Assembly (NCBI GenBank): GCA_031366005.1
Contig: JANLZB010000011.1
Location: forward strand, 1-45,215
Length of the DNA stretch: 45,215 nt
Reading direction: 5' to 3'
Source: JANLUX01 sp031366005
GTDB taxonomy: Bacteria; Bacteroidota; Bacteroidia; AKYH767-A; OLB10
Shown here in pieces: positions 30,343 to 39,805 of this stretch; position 1 is the stretch's first letter, and every line of letters starts with the position of its first letter. The notes beneath the pieces were generated by a model that saw only the letters and a list, made by a program, of their open reading frames with translations, had not been told where the DNA came from and searched no databases. The position numbers and the translations under genes were made by a program.

Positions 30343-33300
30343 CTCTTAGTGTGCGCCAGATTTTTTGTACATTCAGTAATATCCTGTGCTGTTCCTGACA
30401 AACGATCAGGAAATCCATGTGAAGCTGAAACAAATGTTACATGGCTGATAATGAATTTTTCGTTTCCGGCAGGTGTTGTTACATGATAAGTAAGCTTATT
30501 GGTGGTTTTTTCTTTAAATGTTTTTTCATTGGCTTCCAAGACATTTTTCCGGTCCTCGGGATGTACCAACTCTATAAACTCAATATACTGGAGGAGCGGA
30601 ACATTTGGGTCCACTTCAAAAATTCGAAACATCTCATCTGACCATTCACCTGTTTGCTTAACGGGATCATAAGTCCAGTCGCCAATATGAGCCAGCGCCT
30701 GTGCTAATTTCAATCTTCTCTTTTTTTCCATTATCAAATTTTCCTTCTCCACCTTTTCAGTAATGTCTGTTACGGTTCCAACAAAACCATAAACCATTCC
30801 TGATTTTTTCCTCAGTGCATTTGATTGAACAATTGCCCACGTAATTTTTCCATCAGGTTTAAGAAACCGCATTTCATATCTCTGCGAATCTCTTCCTGAA
30901 GCACGAAATTCAGCTGATTCAATTCTTATTCGTTCACGATCATCAGGATGCATCGCATCTAAATAAACATGTCCTTTTGCATCTTCGCTCTGAACACCTG
31001 TGAGCTCAGAGAATTTTTTATTTACATATTCAAGATTTCCTTTATAATCCGATAGAAATATTCCTACAGGTGAATGATCAGATAGCGTACGGAATTGCAA
31101 TTCACTTTTTGCTATTTGCTCCTGTGTATTTTTTATTTCAGTTATATCTTTTGAAATACAAACAATACTCATCACTTTATCAAATTCAGTGATAGGGTAA
31201 TAAGTAACAATATTATACTTTATGATTCCATCCTCCTCATGATTATCCTGATGAGAAACAGTTTCTCCATTGAGCGCTCTTGTATAATTCTCCTTTTGCT
31301 TTTCATAACGTTGTGAAAATAATTTAGCCGGAACTCTTTCTTCCAGTGACATTCCATTTTTAACATCCAATTGATAAACTCTGCGCATCAGGTTTTCAAA
31401 AGCCATGTTGCAATAGGTGAGTTTGAAATCAGTATCTACTGACCAGATCATGGCAGATAAACTTTCCATAGTAGCAGCTACGCGGTTTTGCACATCATGC
31501 AATTTACGCTGCGTAATCCGCTGAAGCGTTAAATCTCTATGCAAAGCAACATAACCCGTTATTTCATTTCGGTCATTGGTGATGGAGCTTACACGGTAAC
31601 TAATATATTTCCTGTCGCCAGTTAATGTTTTTAACGCTACCTCACCCTGTAAGTAACCTTGTTTTAAAAGATCTTCGATTAATTTGTCCCTGGATTTTGC
31701 AAAGTCAAAATGTATGAGATCACCCATGCTTTTTCCCACCGCTTCTTCAGCAGTGAAACCATACATTTTTTCAGCGCCACGATTCCATGAACGAATTAAA
31801 AATTTTTCATCCGTTGAAATAACCGGGTCAGAAATATTTTTTGTAATCGTTGCAAGGTGATTAATCTTTTCCTGTGCCTTTTTCTGCTCAGTTATATCAT
31901 ATACAATAGTAATGGTGTGTGCTTTTCCACCAATTGAAACAGTATCAGTAGAAGCAAATACATGAATGAGTTCACCTGTTTTTTTTCTTAGCGTAAGTTC
32001 AATATCTCTGAAAAATCCGTTTTGCAGAAGCTGCTGATTCATTTTCTTACTCACTTCAGCATCAGTCACAAGGCCTAATTCTTCTGTAGAAAACCCAATA
32101 AACTCATCGCGTGTATATCCCATCATTGCGAGAAATCTATCATTTACATCCACAAATTTTTTATCAGCTATGCGATTGATTGCAATGCCTGCCGGGTTCG
32201 ATTGAAAAACTTTTAAAAACTTTTGTTCGCTTTCTTTTAATTTTTGTCTTGCATTTACCTGTTGTGTAATGTCGCGGTAAATTCCAACATACATTTCTCC
32301 TGTTTGCGTTTGAAGATGTGAAACAGAAAACAAAATATTTTTTGCTTCACCCGTTTTTGTAAACCCAATATTTTCACCAGTAGCATGTCCTGTTTTTTGA
32401 AGCACATTTATTACCTCGTCACGATTGTTATGTTCATATTGAACTTTTATCAATTCATTAATTACTCTTCCCTTAGCTTCATTTTCAGTAAAACCATATA
32501 ATTTTTCTGCTCCTTTGTTCCAGGCTTTTATTTCAAACTTTTCATTCACCGTAATAACTGCATCTACAATATTATTTATAAGAGCTGCCTGATAATTTAA
32601 TTCTTCAAGCGCGTTCTTTTGATTGGTAATATCACGGCTGATTGTTAAAACAGAACACACTGCCTCCTCCTCATCCAAAATGGGAACCAGGTTAGACTCA
32701 AACCAAACGATGCGATTATAGCCACTGTCAACTCTGAACTGAACAGTTTCATGATGACCTCTACCTGTAGATTGCACTGCTTTGCGCAATATTTTAATGT
32801 CTGCTTTTACAATATGATCCCAGATGTATTTATTCCTGAGTTTCTCAAATGATTTAATACTTAACTTTTTAATACCTGCCGGGTTGATCTCTAAAATTTT
32901 TCCATCAAATCCAAGATTAATAATTGCTTCCGGTGCATATTTGAAAAAAGTTTCTAAGCGTTCTTCGCTGATTTTTAATTTGCTTTCGGCTTGTGTTTTT
33001 GCGTTCTTAATTTTTCCTTTATCAAATGCTTTAAGCACTGCAATTGGTAATTGTCCGAGCTGACTTTTCGGGATAAAGTCTTCCACACCTCGTGAAATTA
33101 ATTCTTTGGCAAGCACTTCACTTACCTGGTCACTTACGAGTATTAGCGGTTTATTTTTATTCTCCTCTTCCAGCCAATCAAGGGCTTTGGATACAGAATA
33201 TTCCTGTAACGTGTAATTAGAAAGAATGACATCGGGATTAAAACGTATCACCTGTTTTTGAAATTCTTTTTCTGAACGTGCTGTTTTTATTATCACCTCA

Positions 33301-33398
33301 TCCAAGGATTCTTTCAAAATATTTTCAATAAGAAGGCAGTTGGTTGCCTTATCATCTAAAAGCAAAACTTTAACCCCAGCGTATTTCATCACTTTCAT
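30339..33398 (-). CDS. Seven-PAS protein with a degenerate receiver and no kinase domain
   Basis: The product has 1019 residues. Residues ~8-125 form a receiver-like domain (KVLLLDDKATNCLLIENIL ... PDVILSNYTLQ ... LILVSDQ ... FIPKS). The acidic pair and the conserved Ser and Lys are present, but the phospho-acceptor position holds Asn61 instead of Asp. Seven PAS/PAC modules follow, near 145-262, 268-385, 388-510, 515-632, 635-765, 768-890 and 895-1010. Several end in DIT..., as in TVTDITEKVEKEN and GTAQDITECTKN, and some have the GAEKLYGFT motif. The chain stops right after the last PAC motif: no HisKA, HATPase, GGDEF or other output domain was seen, and no frameshift remnant was identified in the 3' neighbourhood, which is lptG on the other strand. 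It is soluble, with no membrane segment. It may act as a scaffold or a signal sink in a phosphorelay; this is inference. Confidence 0.88.
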   Translation of the reverse strand: MKVMKYAGVKVLLLDDKATNCLLIENILKESLDEVIIKTARSEKEFQKQVIRFNPDVILSNYTLQEYSVSKALDWLEEENKNKPLILVSDQVSEVLAKELISRGVEDFIPKSQLGQLPIAVLKAFDKGKIKNAKTQAESKLKISEERLETFFKYAPEAIINLGFDGKILEINPAGIKKLSIKSFEKLRNKYIWDHIVKADIKILRKAVQSTGRGHHETVQFRVDSGYNRIVWFESNLVPILDEEEAVCSVLTISRDITNQKNALEELNYQAALINNIVDAVITVNEKFEIKAWNKGAEKLYGFTENEAKGRVINELIKVQYEHNNRDEVINVLQKTGHATGENIGFTKTGEAKNILFSVSHLQTQTGEMYVGIYRDITQQVNARQKLKESEQKFLKVFQSNPAGIAINRIADKKFVDVNDRFLAMMGYTRDEFIGFSTEELGLVTDAEVSKKMNQQLLQNGFFRDIELTLRKKTGELIHVFASTDTVSIGGKAHTITIVYDITEQKKAQEKINHLATITKNISDPVISTDEKFLIRSWNRGAEKMYGFTAEEAVGKSMGDLIHFDFAKSRDKLIEDLLKQGYLQGEVALKTLTGDRKYISYRVSSITNDRNEITGYVALHRDLTLQRITQRKLHDVQNRVAATMESLSAMIWSVDTDFKLTYCNMAFENLMRRVYQLDVKNGMSLEERVPAKLFSQRYEKQKENYTRALNGETVSHQDNHEEDGIIKYNIVTYYPITEFDKVMSIVCISKDITEIKNTQEQIAKSELQFRTLSDHSPVGIFLSDYKGNLEYVNKKFSELTGVQSEDAKGHVYLDAMHPDDRERIRIESAEFRASGRDSQRYEMRFLKPDGKITWAIVQSNALRKKSGMVYGFVGTVTDITEKVEKENLIMEKKRRLKLAQALAHIGDWTYDPVKQTGEWSDEMFRIFEVDPNVPLLQYIEFIELVHPEDRKNVLEANEKTFKEKTTNKLTYHVTTPAGNEKFIISHVTFVSASHGFPDRLSGTAQDITECTKNLAHTKS

Positions 33399-33919
33399 TT
33401 GTATTCTTATTTAATTATGACTTCTTATTATTATAAATGACATATTACGATAGATTTTTTATTTGGTTCTGCTGTTGAAATAAAAAAATACTTTTTACTT
33501 GCATTAACATATTTTTTGATACTTTTTATCATACTTAATAAAAAACCTTACACTTTTTTACACCATTTAATAGCTTAAAATAATTTTTGCAATTATTGAA
33601 TGAAACTTGCTGTGGATAAGGTTATCACATCATTAAAAGCTTCGTTATTTATGGGAACAGCAATATATGACAGATAGGAAGAGTAAATGCTCATTTCTTA
33701 CAGGTGGAAATTGGTTTTATGAGTAAAAAGTTTAAATGCAATTGCAATTAAATTTCTTACAATAGTTATGGATCTCTGCTTTTGATGAATAATCCGTTTG
33801 ATATCCATGTATAATTGTGCCAATACAAATGAATAATTTATCATTAATTAAGATCGCAACACAAAAGACATTGTACTCAAAACAAAAATTTTATGTATCA
33901 GACAGTAACCAATTTTCAA
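33399..33919. other. AT-rich intergenic region without a recognisable gene
   Basis: About 520 bases between divergent genes hold no ORF I can support; the longest candidate is a 25-codon frame from 33600. A weak AATAATT/AATTATT inverted repeat lies at 33579-33597. No exact TAnnTTTG element with good spacing to either start was found. It presumably carries the promoters of both flanking genes, and could hold a small RNA that sequence inspection cannot reveal. Confidence 0.6.
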
Positions 33920-36787
33920 ATGAAAACATTAATTAAAGCCGCCTTATTATTTAGCTTGTTTCTTGACATTGAATCAGCTAAGGCGCAATTAGGAGTAGGA
34001 ACTATTACTCCTGATAACTCTTCCATACTTGATTTAACATCAACAGCAAAAGGTTTGCTCGCGCCACGAATGACATTAGTAAATAGAAATGCTATTGTTC
34101 TTCCGGCAACAGGATTGCTTATATTTAATACTACACTTAACAATTTTGAAGTAAATACCGGAACACCTGCATCTCCGGTTTGGTCTGCGTTAGGTACAGT
34201 AACATCGGTGTCTGTAACTACCGCGAATGGTGTGTCAGGAGTAGTTTCTACAAGCACTTCGACACCTGCAATTACTTTAACATTAGGAGCTATTACACCT
34301 TCCTCCGTTGCTGCAACAGGGACTATTTCAGGATCAAACCTCAGTGGAACCAATACAGGAAATGTAACTCTTGCCGGAGAAAATTATTTATCGTTAGCAG
34401 GTCAGGCAATAACGGCTAATGCAGTAAACCTGTCAGGAACAAATGTAACAGGCACTTTAGCTGCAGCAAGGTTCCCTGCACTCACCGGTGATATTACAAC
34501 AACTGCAGGAAGTATTGCAACAACTATTGCTGCATCTGCTGTTACCAATGCAAAGATGGCAAACATGGTTACTAAAACATATAAAGGACGAACTTCTGCA
34601 GGAACAGGAGTGCCTGAAGATGTTCCGGTTGCTACACTCAAAACTGATTTGGGGTTGGTGAAGGCAGATGTAGGTTTAAGCAATGTGACAAACAGTTTAC
34701 AGGTAATTAATAACGGCAGTTTTAATTCAATCAGCAGCGGTTTAGCAGCTGCAATACCTGCAGCCGGAACTGCAAACAGATATTATCATTCAACTGATGA
34801 GGGATTGTTTTATTATGATGATGGTACAATCTGGAATTTAATTTCACCTAACTATACCGGAGATGTTAATATAAACACAGGTTCTTTAGCAACTACAATT
34901 TCTACTAACGCGGTAAACTTTTCTAAATTTCAGCAGATACCGACTAATTCTTTAATCGGCAGAAGTACAGCAGCAACAGGAAATGCAGAAATTATTTCTT
35001 TAGGATCAGGGCTTTCATTAAGTGGAGGAGTATTATCAGCTTCTGGAAGTGGAACTGTCACCTCCTTTTCAAGCGGTAATCTTTCTCCATTGTTTACAAC
35101 ATCTATATCTACATCTACTTCAACTCCAGCTTTATCATTTGCTTTAAACAATGCACCTGCAAATACATATTTTGGAAATGCAACAGGAAGTGCAACAACT
35201 CCTGCATTTACATCAGCCGGTGCGTTATCAAAACTTGATGATACTAATGTAACACTAACATTAGGCGGCTCACCATCTACATCACTTCTTTCTTCCGTTT
35301 CATTAGCGCTTGGGTGGAACGGCCAATTACCAATTGCAAGAGGAGGTACAGGTTCTGCAACTCAAAACTTTGTGGACCTTACCACCAATCAAACTGTTGC
35401 AGGCACCAAGACATTTACGCTTCCTGTTGTAGGTGCTACACCAACACTATCTACTCATTTAACAACAAAAGGATATGTAGATGGAACGTTTATTCCATTA
35501 ACACAAATAGGTGCAAACAATGGAGTTGCTGCATTAGATGCAGGAGGAAAAGTATTAGCATCAGAACTTCCGACAGGGGTATTATCTTATAAAGGCGTTT
35601 GGAATGCAAGTACAAACACACCAGTTCTGTCAAATGCTACCGGTTCCAATGGATGGGTTTATAAAGTTTCAGTTGCAGGAACTCAAAATTTAGGTTCAGG
35701 AAATATTACCTTAGGGCTTGGTGATGAAGTAATCCATAACGGTAGTATTTACCAGGTGTCACCATCTTCTAATAATGTGACTTCTGTAAACGGACAACTG
35801 GGAGCAGTTGTTTTAAACACAGGTCAGATAACTGAAGGAACCAATTTGTATTACACAGATGCCAGAGTGATATCAGCTCCATTAACAGGCTATTCCGTTG
35901 GTACAAATACAATTTTAAATTCGGGGAATTCGATTCTTACTGCATTTCAAAATTTACAGGGACAGCTTAACGCAAGAGAAACAGGAATTGCTGCAGGAAC
36001 AACAGCACAATATTGGAGAGGTGATAAAACTTTTCAAACACTTGATAAAACAGCAGTAGGTTTAGGCAATGTTGATAACACTTCCGATGTCAATAAACCA
36101 ATATCAACACTTCAACAAACAGCAATTAATTTAAAAGCGGATTTGGCGTCTCCAACATTTACTGGAGTACCTGCAGCACCAACGGCAGCAGCAGCTACCA
36201 GCACAACACAACTTGCCACTACAGCTTTTGTTACAACAGCAGATAATTTAAAAGCAAATTTAGCTTCTCCCGCATTTACCGGTGTTCCAACTGCACCCAC
36301 TGCAAGTTTAGGAACAAGCACTACTCAATTAGCCACCACTGCTTTTGTTATAGCCAATACTACTGGTGTTAACAGAACTACAATTACTGCTGATGTAATT
36401 AATAATACTACAAGCTTAGCTGATGTTACTGGATTATCGTTTCCGGTTGTTGCAGGCACTTATTATTTTAAATTCACTATTCCATATACGAGTGCTGCAA
36501 CAACTACCGGTAGCCGTTGGTCTATCAATGGACCTGCAACAACTCAACTAAACTATTCTACCATCTATACACTTAGCGCAACCACAAATACATCAAACAC
36601 CTCGAGTACTTATAATGCAGGTGCAATAAATGGAACCAGTACTCTTTTAGGTGATTTAGCAAATATTGAAGGAATAGCAACTTTTTCTGCTTCAGGAACA
36701 GTAATCGCACGCTTTGCAAGCGAAATTGCCGCTTCGGCAATTACTGCAAAGTTTGGTGGAACAGTTGTTTGGACTAAAATAAATTAA
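33920..36787 (+). CDS. Exported protein built from phage tail-fibre-like modules
   Basis: The product has 955 residues from ATG 33920, which places the signal peptide first (MKTLIKAALLFSLFLD..., ending AKAQ); an ATG at 33893 in frame is less likely. The mature N-terminus (LGVGTITPDNSSILDLTSTAKGLL) is the 'peptidase S74-associated' style found in Bacteroidota secreted fibres. The body is extremely rich in Thr, Ser, Ala, Gly and Asn with phage-fibre phrases such as ARGGTGSATQNFVDLTTNQT, TAVGLGNVDNTSDVNKPIST and two repeats of ASPxFTGVPxAPTA...TSTTQLATTAFV (36127-36345). The last ~138 residues (from 36370; GLSFPVVAGTYYFKFTIPYT, TTGSRWSINGPA, GTVIARFASEIAASAITAK) resemble the C-terminal domain of many phage tail proteins. 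No T9SS domain or catalytic motif was seen. It should form a fibrous trimer outside the cell. Confidence 0.85.
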   Translation: MKTLIKAALLFSLFLDIESAKAQLGVGTITPDNSSILDLTSTAKGLLAPRMTLVNRNAIVLPATGLLIFNTTLNNFEVNTGTPASPVWSALGTVTSVSVTTANGVSGVVSTSTSTPAITLTLGAITPSSVAATGTISGSNLSGTNTGNVTLAGENYLSLAGQAITANAVNLSGTNVTGTLAAARFPALTGDITTTAGSIATTIAASAVTNAKMANMVTKTYKGRTSAGTGVPEDVPVATLKTDLGLVKADVGLSNVTNSLQVINNGSFNSISSGLAAAIPAAGTANRYYHSTDEGLFYYDDGTIWNLISPNYTGDVNINTGSLATTISTNAVNFSKFQQIPTNSLIGRSTAATGNAEIISLGSGLSLSGGVLSASGSGTVTSFSSGNLSPLFTTSISTSTSTPALSFALNNAPANTYFGNATGSATTPAFTSAGALSKLDDTNVTLTLGGSPSTSLLSSVSLALGWNGQLPIARGGTGSATQNFVDLTTNQTVAGTKTFTLPVVGATPTLSTHLTTKGYVDGTFIPLTQIGANNGVAALDAGGKVLASELPTGVLSYKGVWNASTNTPVLSNATGSNGWVYKVSVAGTQNLGSGNITLGLGDEVIHNGSIYQVSPSSNNVTSVNGQLGAVVLNTGQITEGTNLYYTDARVISAPLTGYSVGTNTILNSGNSILTAFQNLQGQLNARETGIAAGTTAQYWRGDKTFQTLDKTAVGLGNVDNTSDVNKPISTLQQTAINLKADLASPTFTGVPAAPTAAAATSTTQLATTAFVTTADNLKANLASPAFTGVPTAPTASLGTSTTQLATTAFVIANTTGVNRTTITADVINNTTSLADVTGLSFPVVAGTYYFKFTIPYTSAATTTGSRWSINGPATTQLNYSTIYTLSATTNTSNTSSTYNAGAINGTSTLLGDLANIEGIATFSASGTVIARFASEIAASAITAKFGGTVVWTKIN

Positions 36788-36874
36788 TTCATGTCTTAAA
36801 GAAATGTCGGTTGTACAATTTTTATTCAACAATTAAATAGATCATTCAGAACAATAAATATTGATTACTATAAA

Positions 36875-38389
36875 ATGAAAATATTAATAAGCTATAAAAA
36901 AGAATTGGTTTTCGTTTTGCTGATTTTATGTATTTCTATAAAATCAAATGCGCAGGAAGATGCAATCAATATCGGCAGTCTGTATATCAGCCCCGGAACA
37001 ATTATCTCCACATTAGGAGATTTTAAAAATACAGGGACAACAACTGTCGGAGATACAGGAAATTTTTATGTAAAAGGTAATTGGAACAATACAGGAACAT
37101 TCAATTCAAATCTTAGCACTATTATTTTCAACGGCACAGGCGCACAAACAATTTCAGGAAATGCTGTTTTCAAAAATTTCACAATAAACAATTCAAAACC
37201 TGCAAATGCACTAATACTGAATAATCCCGTAACTATTAATGGTGTTTTTTCGCTTACCAACGGGCATATTATTACAACTGCGAGCAATATTCTAACATTG
37301 GGCTCCGCAGCAACTGTGGTGCTTAATGCAATAAATCAGGACAGCAGTTTTGTAAAGGGACCCATGATACAAACTGTTGATTCAATAACTAGTATTTTAA
37401 AAGTTTTTCCAGTTGGTAAAAACAATCAAATGCATCGCGCTGATTTAACGGTAATACAAAGTTCAATCGCAGCTACTACTTATATGATGGAATATATTGA
37501 TAGTTCGGCACGCGATCTCACGTATGCATTACCACCTACTCTTCAAAGAGTTTCCAATATAGGTTATTGGAGGAGCAGTAAGGGTGCAGGAGCAGCCGTT
37601 TCTAATGGCATTATTAAGTTGTATTACTATGCTTCGGATGATGTTAACAGCCCCACCTGCCTGAGAATTGCGCAAGACAATGGTTTGAATACATGGACTG
37701 ATATTGCAGGAACTGGGACTACAGCTCCGACCGGAACCATTACATCGGTGAATAATTTTACCACTTTAAGTTCTTTCACTTTAGCGAATGGCATGTGTGC
37801 CGGAAACCCTTTGCCCGTTGAACTCATAAAGTTTACAGCTCAGGCTAACGAAAACAATGTTGATATTGCCTGGTCAACAGCAACAGAAAAAAACTGTGAT
37901 TATTTTGAGATTGAACGATCTGCAAATGAAGTCGACTTTGAAAGTATTGGAAAGGTAAAAGGATCAGGGAATAGCAATGCGGTGATTGATTACAAATGGA
38001 TTGATACAAAACCATTACAAAGCATTTCCTATTACAGAATAAAACAAGTTGACTTTAATGGGGAGTTTCAATATTCCGATGAAAGAGTAATTGATATAAC
38101 AACCAAAAAACACGAAGAAGATATTATCGTTTATCCAAATCCATCAAACGGTAAATTATTTCATATTGCATTTGCACATCAAATTTTAACTGTAGTCCAC
38201 GAATCAAAAATAAATGTTCAATTATTTGATGAAAGCGGAAAATTAGTTTTTGGAGCATCCGAAGGGCTTAACGGTAATTATGAAAAAGACATGGAACTTG
38301 ATTTTAATCAAAAACTTGAATCAGGAATTTATCTGTTGAAGTTGAAATCAGATAATTTATCGATCAATAAATTAGTTGTAATAAATTAA
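36875..38389 (+). CDS. T9SS-exported protein with beta-helix-like N-terminus
   Basis: The product has 504 residues. The signal peptide includes ELVFVLLILCISIKSNAQ. Residues ~30-150 are strand-rich, with GNFYVKGNWNNTGTFNSN, IIFNGTGAQTISG, FKNFTINNSK and LTNGHIITTASNIL, as in the repeated stripes of parallel-beta adhesins. Residues ~320-400 form a fibronectin/Ig-like domain (PVELIKFTAQANENNVDIAW, YYRIKQVDFNGEFQYS). The last ~80 residues (IIVYPNPSNGKLFHI ... GIYLLKLKSDN...KLVVIN) are a T9SS type A sorting domain. PVELIKF...W.TATE.N.xYFEIERS is a common linker in Bacteroidota T9SS cargo. It is probably a surface or secreted adhesin-like protein. It lies 87 bases after the tail-fibre-like gene in the same direction, so the two may work together. 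Confidence 0.86.
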   Translation: MKILISYKKELVFVLLILCISIKSNAQEDAINIGSLYISPGTIISTLGDFKNTGTTTVGDTGNFYVKGNWNNTGTFNSNLSTIIFNGTGAQTISGNAVFKNFTINNSKPANALILNNPVTINGVFSLTNGHIITTASNILTLGSAATVVLNAINQDSSFVKGPMIQTVDSITSILKVFPVGKNNQMHRADLTVIQSSIAATTYMMEYIDSSARDLTYALPPTLQRVSNIGYWRSSKGAGAAVSNGIIKLYYYASDDVNSPTCLRIAQDNGLNTWTDIAGTGTTAPTGTITSVNNFTTLSSFTLANGMCAGNPLPVELIKFTAQANENNVDIAWSTATEKNCDYFEIERSANEVDFESIGKVKGSGNSNAVIDYKWIDTKPLQSISYYRIKQVDFNGEFQYSDERVIDITTKKHEEDIIVYPNPSNGKLFHIAFAHQILTVVHESKINVQLFDESGKLVFGASEGLNGNYEKDMELDFNQKLESGIYLLKLKSDNLSINKLVVIN

Positions 38390-38462
38390 AAGAATATTTT
38401 AATGAAGACAAATAATCCCTAACACTATTAATTAAAAAAATGCTCAAAATTAATTACACTTA

Positions 38463-38606
38463 GAGCCTGTTTAAATTTCTTAAAATAATTATGCTTTTGC
38501 CCGCACTCACCCTTAATTCCCTAAAGGGATACCACGCGCATGACAGTTCCCCCTTTCGGGGTTTTTGAAGATAAAATAGTTGGACTAATAAAATTTAAAC
38601 AGGCTC
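38463..38606. mobile_element. 144-bp MITE with 16-bp terminal inverted repeats
   Basis: GAGCCTGTTTAAATTT at 38463-38478 is the exact reverse complement of 38591-38606. Both ends are flanked by TTA (38460-38462 and 38607-38609), a 3-bp target-site duplication. The GAGCCTGTTTAAA end resembles ends of IS5-family elements from memory, and TTA fits the TNA target of the IS1031 group. The interior has no ORF of useful size, so it is non-autonomous. It holds a CCCC-TTTC-GGGG hairpin followed by five T (38550-38566), which may act as a terminator after the T9SS gene. Confidence 0.82.
38550..38566 (+). terminator. Small terminator-like hairpin inside the MITE
   Basis: A CCCC/GGGG stem (38550-38553, 38558-38561) with loop TTTC is followed by TTTTT. 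The short stem makes it a modest terminator for the plus strand. Confidence 0.4.
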
Positions 38607-38633
38607 TTAATTTTCCATTACAAAAAATACAAT

Positions 38634-39785
38634 TTAATTTTGAAAATCAATCGCTTCAAAAACCTTTATTTTATTATAAAGCGTATCCCTCTCCACAGGA
38701 GTGCGACCTGCATTACGAATGAGCTGCACCAATTGTTCGGTAGTTAAAACAGGTACTTGTTCCTCAGCACCTGCCATTGTGTAAATGCGTGTACTGTCAT
38801 CAATTGTTCCATCCACATCATCCACACCAAATGATTGTGAAACCTGTGCGGTGCTGCGGCCAATCATTGGCCAGTATGCTTTGACATGATCAAAGTTGTC
38901 GAGATAAATTCTACTTACCGCGTAGTTGCGCAAATCTTCAAGCATTGTTGATTCAGCAACATCACTCATTTCATTATCCTTATTGCGAAACTTCAAAGGA
39001 ATAAATGTGTTAAAACCTCCGGTAAGATCCTGTAAGGTTCGAATCCGATCCAAATGATCAACACGATGATGATATTTCTCAATATGACCATATAACATTG
39101 TTACGTTGCTTTTCATTCCTAAGCTATGTGCAGTTTCATGTATGGCTAACCATTTTTCACTTGAACATTTGTCACCGGCAATTTCTTCACGTATTGCTTC
39201 ATCAAAAATTTCAGCGCCACCACCAGGCAATGAACCTAGTCCGCATTCTTTCAAATAAGTTAATCCTGCTGCAATCGTTTTTTTTGCTTTGTTAAACATG
39301 TAATCAAGTTCAACTGCTGTAAAGGCTTTGATATGCAGATCAGGACGATGAGCATGAATTTGTTTTAATAAATCACCAAAAAAATAAAGATCCATTTTAG
39401 GATGAACACCTCCAACAATATGCACTTCAGTTATTGGTTTTCCATCATAAGCTTTAACTCGATCTAGCATTTGATTCATGCTTAACTCCCACCCTTCTTC
39501 CCTATTTTTATACAGACGCGAATAAGAGCAAAACTTGCATGCAAAAACACACACATTGGTTGGTTCAATATGAAAGTTGCGATTGAAGTAAGTATAGTTT
39601 CCATTCTTCCTTTCACGTACAGCATTCGCAAGTGTACCTAATGCTCCAAGGTCTGCATGTTCATAAAGCCATAATGCTTCCTGATTATTGATGCGTTGAA
39701 GTGATAAAACTTTATCAGCAATCGTGCGCAATTCAAGTGATTGCTTTTTATTAGTTAACTCTTCAGCTAAAAATTGAGATGTCAT
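38634..39785 (-). CDS. mqnE: Aminofutalosine synthase (MqnE), radical SAM
   Basis: The product has 383 residues. The radical SAM cluster motif is CVFACKFC (Cys79, 83, 86; CxxxCxxC). EPTNVCVFACKFCSYSR, VHIVGGVHPKMDLYFFGDLL, LHIKAFTAVELDYM and LPGGGAEIFDEAIR are MqnE signatures, which separate it from MqnC. It joins SAM with the enolpyruvyl-benzoate product of MqnA to give aminofutalosine, early in the futalosine route to menaquinone. The other mqn genes are not in the window. It is followed on the same strand (upstream in the direction of transcription) by an aminotransferase across a 15-bp inverted repeat, so the two may be separate units. All key cysteines are intact. Confidence 0.93.
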   Translation of the reverse strand: MTSQFLAEELTNKKQSLELRTIADKVLSLQRINNQEALWLYEHADLGALGTLANAVRERKNGNYTYFNRNFHIEPTNVCVFACKFCSYSRLYKNREEGWELSMNQMLDRVKAYDGKPITEVHIVGGVHPKMDLYFFGDLLKQIHAHRPDLHIKAFTAVELDYMFNKAKKTIAAGLTYLKECGLGSLPGGGAEIFDEAIREEIAGDKCSSEKWLAIHETAHSLGMKSNVTMLYGHIEKYHHRVDHLDRIRTLQDLTGGFNTFIPLKFRNKDNEMSDVAESTMLEDLRNYAVSRIYLDNFDHVKAYWPMIGRSTAQVSQSFGVDDVDGTIDDSTRIYTMAGAEEQVPVLTTEQLVQLIRNAGRTPVERDTLYNKIKVFEAIDFQN

Positions 39786-39805
39786 GAATAAATTTTGATT
39801 GGGAA

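Noticed and set aside
30339..33398. Broken histidine kinase pseudogene
   Set aside because: The frame is intact for 1019 codons and no kinase remnant follows; the downstream DNA is lptG on the other strand, so no evidence of truncation by insertion or frameshift.
33600..33677. 25-codon ORF in the 33.4-33.9 kb spacer
   Set aside because: Too short, with no promoter, no start context and no recognisable peptide type.
36127..36345. Possible CRISPR-like or tandem DNA repeat
   Set aside because: The two similar segments are in-frame protein repeats of a tail-fibre-like protein, diverged at the DNA level, with no spacers.
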